From the NCBI RefSeq assembly GCF_024213195.1, contig NZ_JANAVF010000010.1, forward strand, positions 231,209 through 295,208: a DNA stretch of 64,000 nt. The letters run 5' to 3'. Shown here one piece after another: positions 24,644-32,799 of this stretch. Under the pieces are notes generated by a model. It was not told the DNA's origin. It worked only from the letters and a program-made list of their open reading frames with translations, and searched no databases. Position 1 is the stretch's first letter, and the number at the start of each line of letters is the position of its first letter. Source of the DNA: Streptomyces sp. TBY4 (lineage in GTDB: Bacteria; Actinomycetota; Actinomycetes; Streptomycetales; Streptomycetaceae). The position numbers and the translations under genes were made by a program.

Positions 24644-25906
24644 TTACGGGGGCGTCAGGTCGAGGGTGGCGGCCGCGCCTCCGTCCGGGGCGTTCGCGAA
24701 CGTCAGCCGGGCGCCGAGGACGGCGGCCTGCCCGAGCGCGATGGTGAGCCCGAGGCCGTGCCCGCGGCCCCGCTCGGGCGATCCCGTACGGAAGCGCTGC
24801 GGGCCCTCGTCGAGCAGCGCGGCGGGAAAACCCGGGCCGTGGTCCCGTACGACGATCCGTGCGCCCGTGACGGTGACCTCGACGGGGGCCGCTCCGTGGC
24901 GGTGCGCGTTGGTCAGGAGGTTGACCACGATCCTTTCCACCCTGCGCGGGTCGGTCTCGACGACGTGCGCGACCCCGGCCGTGACGACGGTCGGGGCCGG
25001 CGTCGGTGTCTGCGTCTGCGTCCGGCGGACGACGTCGGCGACCAGCTCGCCCAGCGGCACCGCGTCGGTCCGGGCCCGTTCGGCCCCGGCGTCGAGCCGG
25101 GAGATCTCCAGGAGGTCCTCGACCAGCCCGTTCAGGGCCCGGGCCCGGTCGCGTACGAGTTCGGAGACCTCGTCGTCCTCCGGGAGGAGCCCGGCCGCGG
25201 TGGACAGGCCCATCAGCGGGGTGCGCAGTTCGTGCGCGACGTCCGCCGTGAAGCGCCGCTCGTCCTCCAGCTTCCGCTGCAGGACGCCGGCCATCTCGTC
25301 CATGGCCGCGGACATCTCGGTGATCTCGTCACGGGCCCGGCCGCCCGGGCCGACCCGGGCGTCGAGGTCGCCGGCGGCGATGGCCCGGGCGGTACGGGAG
25401 CCACGGCGCAGCCTGCGGTTCATCGGCTCGGTGGCCAGGGCGGCGAGCGGTACGACGACCAGGAGGGCGGCGAGCACGGCCTTGACGATGCTGCGGTCCA
25501 GGAGCTGTAGGCCGCGCACCTCGGCGCTCATGTCCGTCCGGGCGACGAGCACCTTGTCGCCCGCGACGGGCATGGCCGCCCACAGCCAGTACCAGTTGGG
25601 GGGTTTGCGGTCGTACCAGGTCGCGTAGAGGCCGGCCGGATCCTTGGCGGCCAGCGCCCGCGCGAGCGGTGGGTCCAGCTGCTCCGGGGTGAGGACCTCG
25701 ACGTCGAGCGGCGCGCTGCCCGTACGCGCGTACTCGCGCTCCGCGGCGTCGAGCCGCGCGCCGACGCGTTCGAGTCCGGTCCGCTCACTGCGTTCCTCCA
25801 TCGCCCGGTGGACGAGTACGCCGATCACCGCGGCCACCGCGCAGCAGGCGGCCGCGGTGAGGGCGGCGATCTTCCAGCGCAGGGCGCGCGGGTTGAGCAG
25901 GGCCAT
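24644..25906 (-). CDS. Two-component sensor histidine kinase
   Basis: 420 residues. Transmembrane helix 1 at about 12-32, an extracytoplasmic sensor of about 105 residues (Pro/Trp-rich, KPPNWYWLWAAMPVAGD), helix 2 at about 139-158, HAMP (162-215), HisKA with phospho-acceptor H225 in ADVAHELRTPL, and HATPase motifs NLLTNAHRHG, DHGPGFP and GRGHGLGL. It follows its response regulator by 22 bases. The pair resembles CseC/CseB-type envelope sensors in general layout, but no SigE-like gene is near. Confidence 0.9.
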   Translation of the reverse strand: MALLNPRALRWKIAALTAAACCAVAAVIGVLVHRAMEERSERTGLERVGARLDAAEREYARTGSAPLDVEVLTPEQLDPPLARALAAKDPAGLYATWYDRKPPNWYWLWAAMPVAGDKVLVARTDMSAEVRGLQLLDRSIVKAVLAALLVVVPLAALATEPMNRRLRRGSRTARAIAAGDLDARVGPGGRARDEITEMSAAMDEMAGVLQRKLEDERRFTADVAHELRTPLMGLSTAAGLLPEDDEVSELVRDRARALNGLVEDLLEISRLDAGAERARTDAVPLGELVADVVRRTQTQTPTPAPTVVTAGVAHVVETDPRRVERIVVNLLTNAHRHGAAPVEVTVTGARIVVRDHGPGFPAALLDEGPQRFRTGSPERGRGHGLGLTIALGQAAVLGARLTFANAPDGGAAATLDLTPP

Positions 25907-25928
25907 GTGCCGGTCCGCCCCTTCGGTT

Positions 25929-26669
25929 TCAGTCGCGGACGAGTTTGTAGCCGAAGCCGCGGACGGTCTCGATCCGGTCGGCGCCGATCTTCTTGCGCAG
26001 CCGGAGCACGCACAGGTCCACGACCCGGGTGTCGCCTTCCCAGCCGTAGTCCCAGACGTCGCGCAACAGCCTGCGGCGGTCCAGTACGGCGCCGGGAGAC
26101 GCGGCGAACTCCAACAGCAGGCGCAGCTCGGTGGGGGTCAGCGGGACGGCCCGCCCGGCCCGGTGGACCTCCAGGCCGAGGGTGTTCACGCTCAGGTCGC
26201 CGAAGACCAGTACGCCCTCGGCCGGCTCGGCCGGCTCGGCGGACTCGGGCGGCCGGAAGGTCGCGCGGCGCAGCAGCGTACGGATGCGGGCGACGAGGAC
26301 AGCGGTGTCGACGGGTTTGACGACGTAGTCGTCGGCGCCCGCCTCCAGCCCGGCGACCACGTCGAGGGCGTCACCGCGCGCGGACATCATCAGGACCGGG
26401 ACGAGACTCTCCTCGCGGATCCGCCGGCACAGCCCGATGCCGTCGAGCTCGGGCAGCATCACGTCGAGGATCAGCAGATCGTGTGCGCCGGCCCGGAAGG
26501 CCTCCAGCCCGGCGAGTCCGTCCGCGGCAACCGCGACCTGGTAGCCGTAGCGCTCCAGGGACAGCTGGACGGCGCGCCGGATGGTGGCGTCGTCCTCGAC
26601 GACGAGGACGCTGACGGGGTCGGGGACCCGGGTTTCCGACACACAACCTACCTGCTCATAAACGGACAT
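25929..26669 (-). CDS. OmpR/CseB-like response regulator
   Basis: 246 residues if ATG 26669 is used (GGAG close by); a GTG at 26642 behind AGGTAGG is an equal alternative and would remove nine residues before the receiver. Receiver acidic pocket VVEDD, phospho-acceptor D69 in LILDVMLPE, K118; OmpR-type winged helix in the last 100 residues (LTPTELRLLLEFA, VVDLCVLRLRKKIG, ETVRGFGYKL). Linker rich in Pro-Glu-Ala. Upstream of the kinase and 45 bases downstream of an endonuclease/phosphatase-family gene, so a three-gene transcript is possible. Confidence 0.9.
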   Translation of the reverse strand: MSVYEQVGCVSETRVPDPVSVLVVEDDATIRRAVQLSLERYGYQVAVAADGLAGLEAFRAGAHDLLILDVMLPELDGIGLCRRIREESLVPVLMMSARGDALDVVAGLEAGADDYVVKPVDTAVLVARIRTLLRRATFRPPESAEPAEPAEGVLVFGDLSVNTLGLEVHRAGRAVPLTPTELRLLLEFAASPGAVLDRRRLLRDVWDYGWEGDTRVVDLCVLRLRKKIGADRIETVRGFGYKLVRD

Positions 26670-26714
26670 ATGCTCCGCCCATCGTAGTCACTGGACGACC
26701 GTGCCGTAGTGCGG

Positions 26715-27743
26715 TCACAGCCGCAGCGAGGCCGCGACGGGGAGGTGGTCGCTGCCGGTGGCCGGCAGGGTCCACGAGGCGACCGGACTCACCCCCTTCA
26801 CGAGGATCTGGTCGATGCGGACCAGCGGGAACGAGGCGGGCCAGGTGAAACCGAAACCGGCCCCTGCCTCCCGCTGCGCCGAGCGCAGCTGCGATGTCAC
26901 CGGCCGCAGTGCCGAGTCCTCGGCCGTCCCGTTGAAGTCGCCCATCACGACGACCCGGGGCAGCGGCTCGGCCCGTACGGCCTCGGCCAGCTTCACGGCC
27001 GCCTCGTTGCGGCGCGCGGTGGTGAAACCGGCGCTCGGGGTCACCCGCACCGACGCGAGGTGCGCCGCGTACACGGCGACGGGCCCGCCGGGGGTGTCGA
27101 CCGTCGCCCGTACGGCGCGCGTCCAGGGCATGATCGGCACCGGTTCCACCCCGTGCAGCGGGTACTTGCTCCACAGGCCGACGCCGAGGTGCACCGAGTG
27201 GTACGGGTATCCGTCCGCGAGCTCGCGCTCGTACACGGGCGTCGCCCGCGAGGACAGCTCCTCCAGCGCGAGCACGTCCGCGCCCGAGGCCGCGAGGGCT
27301 CGCGCGGTCCGCGCGGGATCGGGGTTCTCCTCGTCGACGTTGTGGCTGACCACGGTGAGGTCCCCGCCCGCGGCGCGCTTGTCGGTGAGCATCCCGCCGA
27401 AGAGGGAGACCCAGACGACCGCGGGCGCCAGTACGGCGACCGCCGCGAGCCGTGACCGTCGTACCGCCGCCGTCACCAGCAGCGCGGGCACGCTCAGCCC
27501 GGCCCAGGGCAGGAACGTCTGGAACAGGCTGCCGAGGTTTCCGAGCCCGTTCGGAACGTGGGCGTGCAACGCCATGACCAGGGCGCTGCACACCGCTGCG
27601 GCGGCGACCACCCGGCCGCGCCGGCCCGTGGTGGTACGGGGCCCACGCGCCCCTCCGGCGCCTCGTGGCCCGGCGTCGGGTCGGACACAGGTGGTGGGCC
27701 GGACCTCGGCGATGGGCTCGGTACGGTTCGCAGCATTCGGCAC
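26715..27743 (-). CDS. Membrane-anchored endonuclease/exonuclease/phosphatase-family protein
   Basis: 342 residues. Three hydrophobic helices in the first 120 residues (around 45-64, 70-92 and 98-116) precede an EEP domain: LTVVSHNVDEENPDP, VLALEELSS, AVYAAHLASVR, VVMGDFNGT, and GSDHLPVAA, which contain the metal-binding Glu, Asn, Asp and His of the family. Probably faces the outside and hydrolyses a phosphoester (nucleic acid, phospholipid or inositol type unclear). Start is the in-frame initiation codon at 27743; evidence for it is modest. Possibly co-transcribed with the two-component system. Confidence 0.75.
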   Translation of the reverse strand: MPNAANRTEPIAEVRPTTCVRPDAGPRGAGGARGPRTTTGRRGRVVAAAAVCSALVMALHAHVPNGLGNLGSLFQTFLPWAGLSVPALLVTAAVRRSRLAAVAVLAPAVVWVSLFGGMLTDKRAAGGDLTVVSHNVDEENPDPARTARALAASGADVLALEELSSRATPVYERELADGYPYHSVHLGVGLWSKYPLHGVEPVPIMPWTRAVRATVDTPGGPVAVYAAHLASVRVTPSAGFTTARRNEAAVKLAEAVRAEPLPRVVVMGDFNGTAEDSALRPVTSQLRSAQREAGAGFGFTWPASFPLVRIDQILVKGVSPVASWTLPATGSDHLPVAASLRL

Positions 27744-27934
27744 GGCAACGGCCTCCCGGCATCACGTACACCGGGAATCGGGTACCACCACACCCTCGGA
27801 CCGACACGCTTCCAGCAGGTCAGGAAGCCACTGCGAGCACCCGGCGACCGTGTTTCAGCTGCGTATCACCCCGCAGGTGCCCGCGCCGCAACCACCACCC
27901 CGGCCTCCCCAACTCTGTTTCTGCTACTACGAGT

Positions 27935-27948
27935 TGATGGATGCATCA
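27935..27948. promoter_or_regulatory. Palindrome in divergent spacer
   Basis: TGATGGATGCATCA with 5-base arms TGATG/CATCA lies in the 276-base region between the EEP gene (start 27743) and the hydrolase gene (start 28020). No other signal beyond promoter-like elements is visible there. Confidence 0.25.
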
Positions 27949-28006
27949 GCCCTGCGGGGTATGCCGCCGCGACCACGGTCTGACGTCTCCTCCCGCTGCC
28001 GCTGGC

Positions 28007-28012
28007 TACCGT
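28007..28012 (+). promoter_or_regulatory. Leaderless-type -10 box
   Basis: TACCGT ends seven bases before the ATG at 28020, again without a ribosome-binding sequence, suggesting a leaderless mRNA. Confidence 0.35.
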
Positions 28013-28019
28013 CGTGGAC

Positions 28020-29216
28020 ATGACCACTTTCTCCAGGGCGGCCACCGCCGCCGCAGTCGTACTGGCCCTGTCCTTCCCGCTGGCCCTCGCCGGCTCGGCC
28101 TCGGCCTCGCCGCTCTCCGCCGCGTCCTCAGCGCAACCCGTGGCCGAGGTGTCGGCGGAGAGCCGGGCCGAACTCCCGCGCCCGACCGGCACGTTGCCGG
28201 TCGGCAGCTCCGTCCTCCACCTCGTGGACCGCTCGCGCCCCGACCCGTGGATGCCCGACGCCGACGGACGAGAACTGATGGTGACGCTCCACTACCCGGC
28301 CGCACACCCCGGAAGGGGGCACACGGCCCCGTACGCGAGCACCGAGGAGACCCAGGCGCTCATCGACGGCTACGGCCTCGGCGAAGCGATCACGGCGGCC
28401 GACCTGAGCGCGATGCGCACGTACGCCCGGCGGGACGTGCGCCCGGCACCCGGCCGGTACCCGCTCGTCGTCCTGTCCCCGGGCTTCACGGTCTCCCGCT
28501 ACACCCTCACCGCCCTCGCCGAGGATCTGGCCAGCCGCGGCTACGTGGTGGCCTCCGTGGACCACGCCTACGAGTCCCTCGGCATCCGCACGCCCGACGG
28601 CCGACTGCTGACCTGCGCGGCGTGCGGGCCCATCAGCGAGGGCGAGGTACCGGAAAGCAAGATCACGACCGGCCGGGCCCGCGACGTGTCGTACGTCGTG
28701 GACCGGCTGACGGGACGGCACGCGGCCTGGAAGTACGCCGGGACGATCGACCGGCGCAGGATCGCCATGGCCGGTCACTCGATCGGCGGCGCCAGCGCGA
28801 TGACCGCGATGCTGGGCGACGAGCGGATCCGCGCGGGCATCAACATGGACGGTGCCTTCTACGACTCCGTGCCCGAGGAGGGGCTCGGGGGCCGCCCGTT
28901 CATGCTGCTCGGCACCGACGACGAGATGCACCGCCCCGGCGGCCTGGACCACACCTGGGACACCGCGTGGCACCGGTTCGGCGGCTGGAAGCGGTGGCTG
29001 ACCCTCGCCGGATCCGACCACTTCACCTTCACGGACGGGGCCGTCATCCTGGACCACTTCGGCGTGCCGCGCAGCCCGCTGCCGGCGGATCGGGCCCTGG
29101 CCCTCACCCGCGCCTATGTCGCAGCCTTCTTCGACCAGCACCTCAAGGGCATCGCACAGCCGCTGCTCGACGGACCGTCGGCCGCCAACCCGGAAATGAT
29201 CTTCCACAATCCCTGA
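28020..29216 (+). CDS. Secreted alpha/beta hydrolase (PAF-acetylhydrolase/chlorophyllase-like)
   Basis: 398 residues from ATG 28020 (MTTFSRAATAAA); signal peptide to about residue 30. Alpha/beta-hydrolase core: oxyanion region PLVVLSPGF, nucleophile elbow GHSIGGASA (Ser near residue 260), acidic residue in LLGTDDEMH and a catalytic His in GSDHFTF. Family members are lipases or esterases with platelet-activating-factor-acetylhydrolase-like sequences; streptomycete versions act outside the cell. Monocistronic, converging on the GNAT gene with five bases between. Confidence 0.8.
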   Translation: MTTFSRAATAAAVVLALSFPLALAGSASASPLSAASSAQPVAEVSAESRAELPRPTGTLPVGSSVLHLVDRSRPDPWMPDADGRELMVTLHYPAAHPGRGHTAPYASTEETQALIDGYGLGEAITAADLSAMRTYARRDVRPAPGRYPLVVLSPGFTVSRYTLTALAEDLASRGYVVASVDHAYESLGIRTPDGRLLTCAACGPISEGEVPESKITTGRARDVSYVVDRLTGRHAAWKYAGTIDRRRIAMAGHSIGGASAMTAMLGDERIRAGINMDGAFYDSVPEEGLGGRPFMLLGTDDEMHRPGGLDHTWDTAWHRFGGWKRWLTLAGSDHFTFTDGAVILDHFGVPRSPLPADRALALTRAYVAAFFDQHLKGIAQPLLDGPSAANPEMIFHNP

Positions 29217-29221
29217 CGGGG

Positions 29222-29830
29222 CTACTTCACTCCGCGCTGCATGGACGTGATGTTCAGCGGCCCCAGGGGGGTCGTCCGCAGCGTGGTGAAGCCGAAGTGG
29301 TGGTACAGCGGGACGTTCGCCGGATCGGCGGTGGTGAGGTACAGCCCGTGTCCGACGGGTGCGGTCGCGAGGACGTGGTCCAGGAGGAGGCGGCCGGCGC
29401 CGCGACCGGTCAGCCCGGGGCGCACGCCGACGAATTCCAGTGTCCAGGCCCCCGGGGGCGCGGCCCCGTCGGTGGCGTCCAGGTAGCGCAGGGTCCGGCC
29501 GAGGGCGCGAGGCCCGCACCGCAGTCCGGTACGGGCTGCCCAGAGGGCGCGGGCGCCGGCGGACGGGGTCGCACCCGGCGGGGTGAGGACGGCCGCCGCG
29601 AGGAGCCGGCCCTCCCCGTCGACGAGCGCGGTACGACGGGCCCCGGCGAGCCCGGCGTGGGTGCGCAGGGTGGTCCGGAACCAGTGGGTGCGTACGGGGG
29701 CCGAGTCGCCGCAGATCCAGGAGACGGCGGGTTCCCGGGCGAACGCGGCGGCCAGCAGCTCGGCGCAGCCGGCCGTCCCGGGGGCGGTGTCGATCCGCCA
29801 GGAACTTCCGGCGGCCCCGGCCTCAGGCAT
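29222..29830 (-). CDS. GNAT-family N-acetyltransferase
   Basis: 202 residues. Acetyl-CoA binding motif A is VRPGLTGRGAGRLLLDHVL (about residues 137-155), followed by YLTTADPANVPLYHHFGF, a typical C-terminal motif B. The N-terminal third is less conserved. Its start overlaps the end of the preceding membrane-protein gene by eight bases, so it is part of a TetR-membrane protein-GNAT operon. Substrate unknown. Confidence 0.85.
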   Translation of the reverse strand: MPEAGAAGSSWRIDTAPGTAGCAELLAAAFAREPAVSWICGDSAPVRTHWFRTTLRTHAGLAGARRTALVDGEGRLLAAAVLTPPGATPSAGARALWAARTGLRCGPRALGRTLRYLDATDGAAPPGAWTLEFVGVRPGLTGRGAGRLLLDHVLATAPVGHGLYLTTADPANVPLYHHFGFTTLRTTPLGPLNITSMQRGVK

Positions 29831-30440
29831 CCCGCTTCCCCTCCAGCGGCGCCTCGGGTACGAGGTGACAGACGAGCAGCTTGAGGAAGAACAGCGGTGC
29901 GAACCAGGCGAGCGCGGCGGGCACCGGCAGCCAGAACAGGTTCACCAGCACGGCTGCCATCAACAGGGCCATCGCCACGGGCCGTTTGAGGTGCACGGGC
30001 GCGAACTCCACGGCCGCGGCCCCGCCGAGCAGCAGCGCGGCGTTGACCAGTGTCCACGCGATGTCCCCGGACAGGACGAACAGTCCGATCGCGCCGAGGT
30101 GGAGCAGGTGGGCCGGCACGAACAGCAGCCGGGCGCGCCTGGCCTCGGGGCCGGCGCGGTGGTACCAGCGTTTCGCGGAGTTGGAGGCGTTCGTCAGCAC
30201 TCCGCCGATCAGGTCGAGCCCCGCCAGGACGACCACGACGAGCTGCGCCGTCGACCAGTCGCGTGCGGCCCCCGAGGTCCACAGGCCGGCGGCCAGGAGC
30301 AGGGCGCAGCCGAGGAGGCCGATGGTCTCCACCGCGGACTCGGAACGGGACTTGCCGGGGCCCATGAACCGCTCCAGGCGTCCCGCGAGGCCGGGCGGGG
30401 TGGCTGGTACCTCCCACGAGATCCGCAGGTCATCGCGCAT
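29823..30440 (-). CDS. Integral membrane protein of unknown function
   Basis: 205 residues with about five transmembrane helices (roughly 40-56, 66-84, 105-123, 126-146, 155-180), a soluble N-terminus and a basic loop (NASNSAKRWYHRAGPEARR) after helix 2. Similar streptomycete proteins are annotated only as membrane proteins. Overlaps the upstream TetR gene by 11 bases and the downstream GNAT gene by 8, so expression is coupled and probably autoregulated by the TetR protein. Confidence 0.7.
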   Translation of the reverse strand: MRDDLRISWEVPATPPGLAGRLERFMGPGKSRSESAVETIGLLGCALLLAAGLWTSGAARDWSTAQLVVVVLAGLDLIGGVLTNASNSAKRWYHRAGPEARRARLLFVPAHLLHLGAIGLFVLSGDIAWTLVNAALLLGGAAAVEFAPVHLKRPVAMALLMAAVLVNLFWLPVPAALAWFAPLFFLKLLVCHLVPEAPLEGKRDA

Positions 30441-31080
30441 CGGACGTACTCCTTCCGGTAGTTGCGGCGCTTTCGGTGACCGCCCCGCCCCACAGGCCGC
30501 GCAGCAGGCGCCACAGCTGCGCCGGGACCTCGCCCTCCGGAAGGTCCGCCGCCCCGGTGGGGGCCTCGGTCGTCATGCGGGCCAGGGCCCAGGCGTCGGC
30601 CGCCCGGACGACCGCCGCGGTGGCCGACACGAGCAGTCCGTGTTCCACGTCGGTACGGATCACCCCGAGCCGCTGCCCGTCCGTGACCAGGGCGCCGAAC
30701 CAGTCGAGCCACGGGCCCGCATGGGTACGCCCGATGGCGGATTCGGCGAGGGCCAGGTCCTCGGGGTGGTCCTGCAGATGGGCGGCGAGGGCGGCGGAAC
30801 CGGCGGCGAACCGGGACCGGAGGTCAGCCTCGTCGCGGGCCGGGAGCCAGGGGCCGAGGGCGCTGAGGAGCCGCCCGAGCACTCCGTCGAGGACCGCGGT
30901 GAGCAGGTCCTCGCGGCCGTCGAAGTAGTGGTAGGCCGCGGTCTTGGAGACCCCCGCGGCCTCGATGATCTTGTTGTAGGAGGCGCCTTCGGCGCCGTGC
31001 TCGGCGAAGTGGCTGCGCGCCACCCCCAGGATGAGTTCCTGGCGCTCTGCGGGCAGTCGATCGAAACGGGGGAGGGGCAT
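30430..31080 (-). CDS. TetR-family regulator
   Basis: 216 residues from ATG 31080 (GGGGGAGGGGC nearby on the minus strand). Helix-turn-helix: GASYNKIIEAAGVSKTAAYHYFDGREDLLTAV at about residues 33-64. The C-terminal domain is of the AcrR-like alpha-helical type. A 35-base near-perfect palindrome begins 12 bases upstream of the start, giving strong support for autorepression of this gene and its two overlapping downstream partners. Confidence 0.9.
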   Translation of the reverse strand: MPLPRFDRLPAERQELILGVARSHFAEHGAEGASYNKIIEAAGVSKTAAYHYFDGREDLLTAVLDGVLGRLLSALGPWLPARDEADLRSRFAAGSAALAAHLQDHPEDLALAESAIGRTHAGPWLDWFGALVTDGQRLGVIRTDVEHGLLVSATAAVVRAADAWALARMTTEAPTGAADLPEGEVPAQLWRLLRGLWGGAVTESAATTGRSTSDAR

Positions 31081-31091
31081 GATTGAAGAGT

Positions 31092-31126
31092 ACCACTGGG
31101 GTGTACTAGTGGTACACCCCAGTGGT
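31092..31126. promoter_or_regulatory. TetR operator palindrome
   Basis: Perfect 15-base arms ACCACTGGGGTGTAC (31092-31106) and its reverse complement (31112-31126) around TAGTG. Nested inside is a second symmetry, TACCACT...AGTGGTA, suggesting two overlapping dimer sites. It is 12 bases upstream of the TetR start and 32 bases downstream of the end of the AraC gene at 31158, so it belongs to the TetR unit. Confidence 0.75.
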
Positions 31127-31157
31127 TCACTCGACGGCGCTCGCCACCCGTACTCGT

Positions 31158-32027
31158 CTACTCGTCCGTCGCGGAACCGGCGTCCGTAGCCAGCCATGCG
31201 CGCGGGGAGTGCCCTGTGCGCTGGGTGAAGGCCCGGGAGAAGGCCGGCGGGTTCGCGTAGCCGAGCTGGGCCGCGGTGTGGGTGACCGAGGAGCCGGAGC
31301 GCAGGAGGCCCTTCGCCACGCTGATCCGCCATTCCGCGAGGTAGTCGGCCGGCGGCTGCCCGACCAGTTCCTTGAAGCGGGCTGCGAAGGAGCTGCGGGA
31401 CATGCGTGCCTCCCGGGCCATCGCGGCCAGGGTCCACGGTCCACCCGGTGCCTCGTGGATCGCCGTGAAGGCCCGGGCGAGGCGCTCGTCCGAGAGGCCC
31501 GTCAAGAGGCCGCGGGGGAGGGCGAGTTCGTCCGGGTGGCCGAGCATCCAGCGGTAGAGCTGGATCATGACCACCTCGAACATCCTGTCCGCCAGCACCC
31601 GGCTCCCGCAGCGCGCGTTGTCGATCTCCGCGAAGAGGAGATCGAGCGCGGGGCCGAGCGTGGGCACTTCGTCGAGCGGCAGCACGACGACGGGAGGCAG
31701 TGTGCGGACCAGGGGGTGGGTGGGCCCGCCGTCGAAATCGAGGGTGGCGCAGGCGAAGTCGGAATCCTCGGTGGGGGCGTTGTGGAACGCGTGCTCAAGG
31801 GGGCGCGGGTAGAACAGCAGGCTCGGCCTGTCGATCTGCAACCTCTCGAGGTGTCCGCCGGCGCCCTGGTGGGTCACGCTCATCTCGCCGCGTCTGAGGA
31901 CGTGCAGAAAGCTCCGGCCGGGCTGTGCGGCGAAGGTGGTCACGCCGCACAGGGGGCCGGTGTGGAACAGCCGCGTACGGACGCGGAACTTTTCCAGCAG
32001 GGGCGAGATCCGGTCCAGGGGTGTCAT
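31158..32027 (-). CDS. AraC-family regulator (cupin N-terminal domain)
   Basis: 289 residues from ATG 32027. N-terminal cupin-type domain (LFHTGPLCGVTTFAAQPGRSFLHVLRRGEM and RPSLLFYPRPLEHAF), C-terminal AraC HTH pair (WTLAAMAREARMSRSSFAARFKE; VTHTAAQLGYANPPAFSRAF) at about residues 196-278. It is divergent from an AhpD-like carboxymuconolactone decarboxylase-family gene across 132 bases; this regulator-target pairing is very common in actinobacteria and suggests control of that peroxidase-like gene. Confidence 0.87.
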   Translation of the reverse strand: MTPLDRISPLLEKFRVRTRLFHTGPLCGVTTFAAQPGRSFLHVLRRGEMSVTHQGAGGHLERLQIDRPSLLFYPRPLEHAFHNAPTEDSDFACATLDFDGGPTHPLVRTLPPVVVLPLDEVPTLGPALDLLFAEIDNARCGSRVLADRMFEVVMIQLYRWMLGHPDELALPRGLLTGLSDERLARAFTAIHEAPGGPWTLAAMAREARMSRSSFAARFKELVGQPPADYLAEWRISVAKGLLRSGSSVTHTAAQLGYANPPAFSRAFTQRTGHSPRAWLATDAGSATDE

Positions 32028-32159
32028 CGCCGCATCGTGTCAGACGATTTGGTAAGAAGTCGAGACTCTACGTACCCCAACGTCCATGACGCCTCGACAG
32101 GATGATCTTACTTCGCCTCGACCGATGCGGAGCAGCCTTCCTGAACCCTTGGAGCAGTC

Positions 32160-32729
32160 ATGTCCCACGTCGCCCACGTCGCCCCCGCCGCCCACGTACC
32201 CCTCGTCGAGCACGAGTCCGCGACCGGAGCGGTCAAGGAGCAGTTCGATCAGATCCACGCCGCCTTCGGCGCCGTTCCGGCCATGTTCCGCGCCGTGGCC
32301 AACTCGCCCGCGACCCTGGCCAGCATGTGGGGTTCGTTCGGCGCGTTCGCCGGCGGCACCCTCGGCGCGGCTCTCGGCGAGCAGATCGCCGTCGCGGTGG
32401 CCAACCGGAACGCGTGCGAGTACTGCCTGTCGGCGCACACGGTGCTGGGCCGCAGGGCCGGGGTGTCCCCCGAGGCGCTCCAGGCCGCGCAGAGCGGCTC
32501 GTCCGAAGACCCGCGAACCGCCGCGCTGCTCGGCTTCGCCCTCAAGCTGGTCGAGCACCGCGGGCAGGTCACGGCACAGGAGGTACAGGCCGTCCGTGAC
32601 CAGGGCTGGGGCGACGAGCACCTGGTCGAGGTGATCGGACAGGTCGCGCTCAACCTGTTCACCAACTACATCAACGTCGCCCTCCAGGTACCGGTCGACT
32701 TCCCGTCGGTGGCGCTGCGGCGCGGCTGA
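32160..32729 (+). CDS. Carboxymuconolactone decarboxylase/AhpD-like protein
   Basis: 189 residues, GGAGC eight bases before ATG. The alkylhydroperoxidase core motif is present: CEYCLSAH with C86, C89 and H93, preceded by the conserved glutamate of GEQIAVAV. Proteins of this type reduce peroxides via the CxxC pair rather than decarboxylate. Divergent from AraC. Followed by a hairpin terminator shared with the convergent subtilase gene. Confidence 0.88.
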   Translation: MSHVAHVAPAAHVPLVEHESATGAVKEQFDQIHAAFGAVPAMFRAVANSPATLASMWGSFGAFAGGTLGAALGEQIAVAVANRNACEYCLSAHTVLGRRAGVSPEALQAAQSGSSEDPRTAALLGFALKLVEHRGQVTAQEVQAVRDQGWGDEHLVEVIGQVALNLFTNYINVALQVPVDFPSVALRRG

Positions 32730-32740
32730 CCCGGGAATCC

Positions 32741-32770
32741 GGACGGCCCCGCCCTGTGGCGGGGCCGTCC
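32741..32770. terminator. 13-bp perfect hairpin terminator
   Basis: GGACGGCCCCGCC (32741-32753), loop CTGT, and the exact reverse complement (32758-32770), between convergent genes. Confidence 0.88.
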
Positions 32771-32799
32771 GGTGCTCGCTCACCCCGGGAAGGCCGCTG

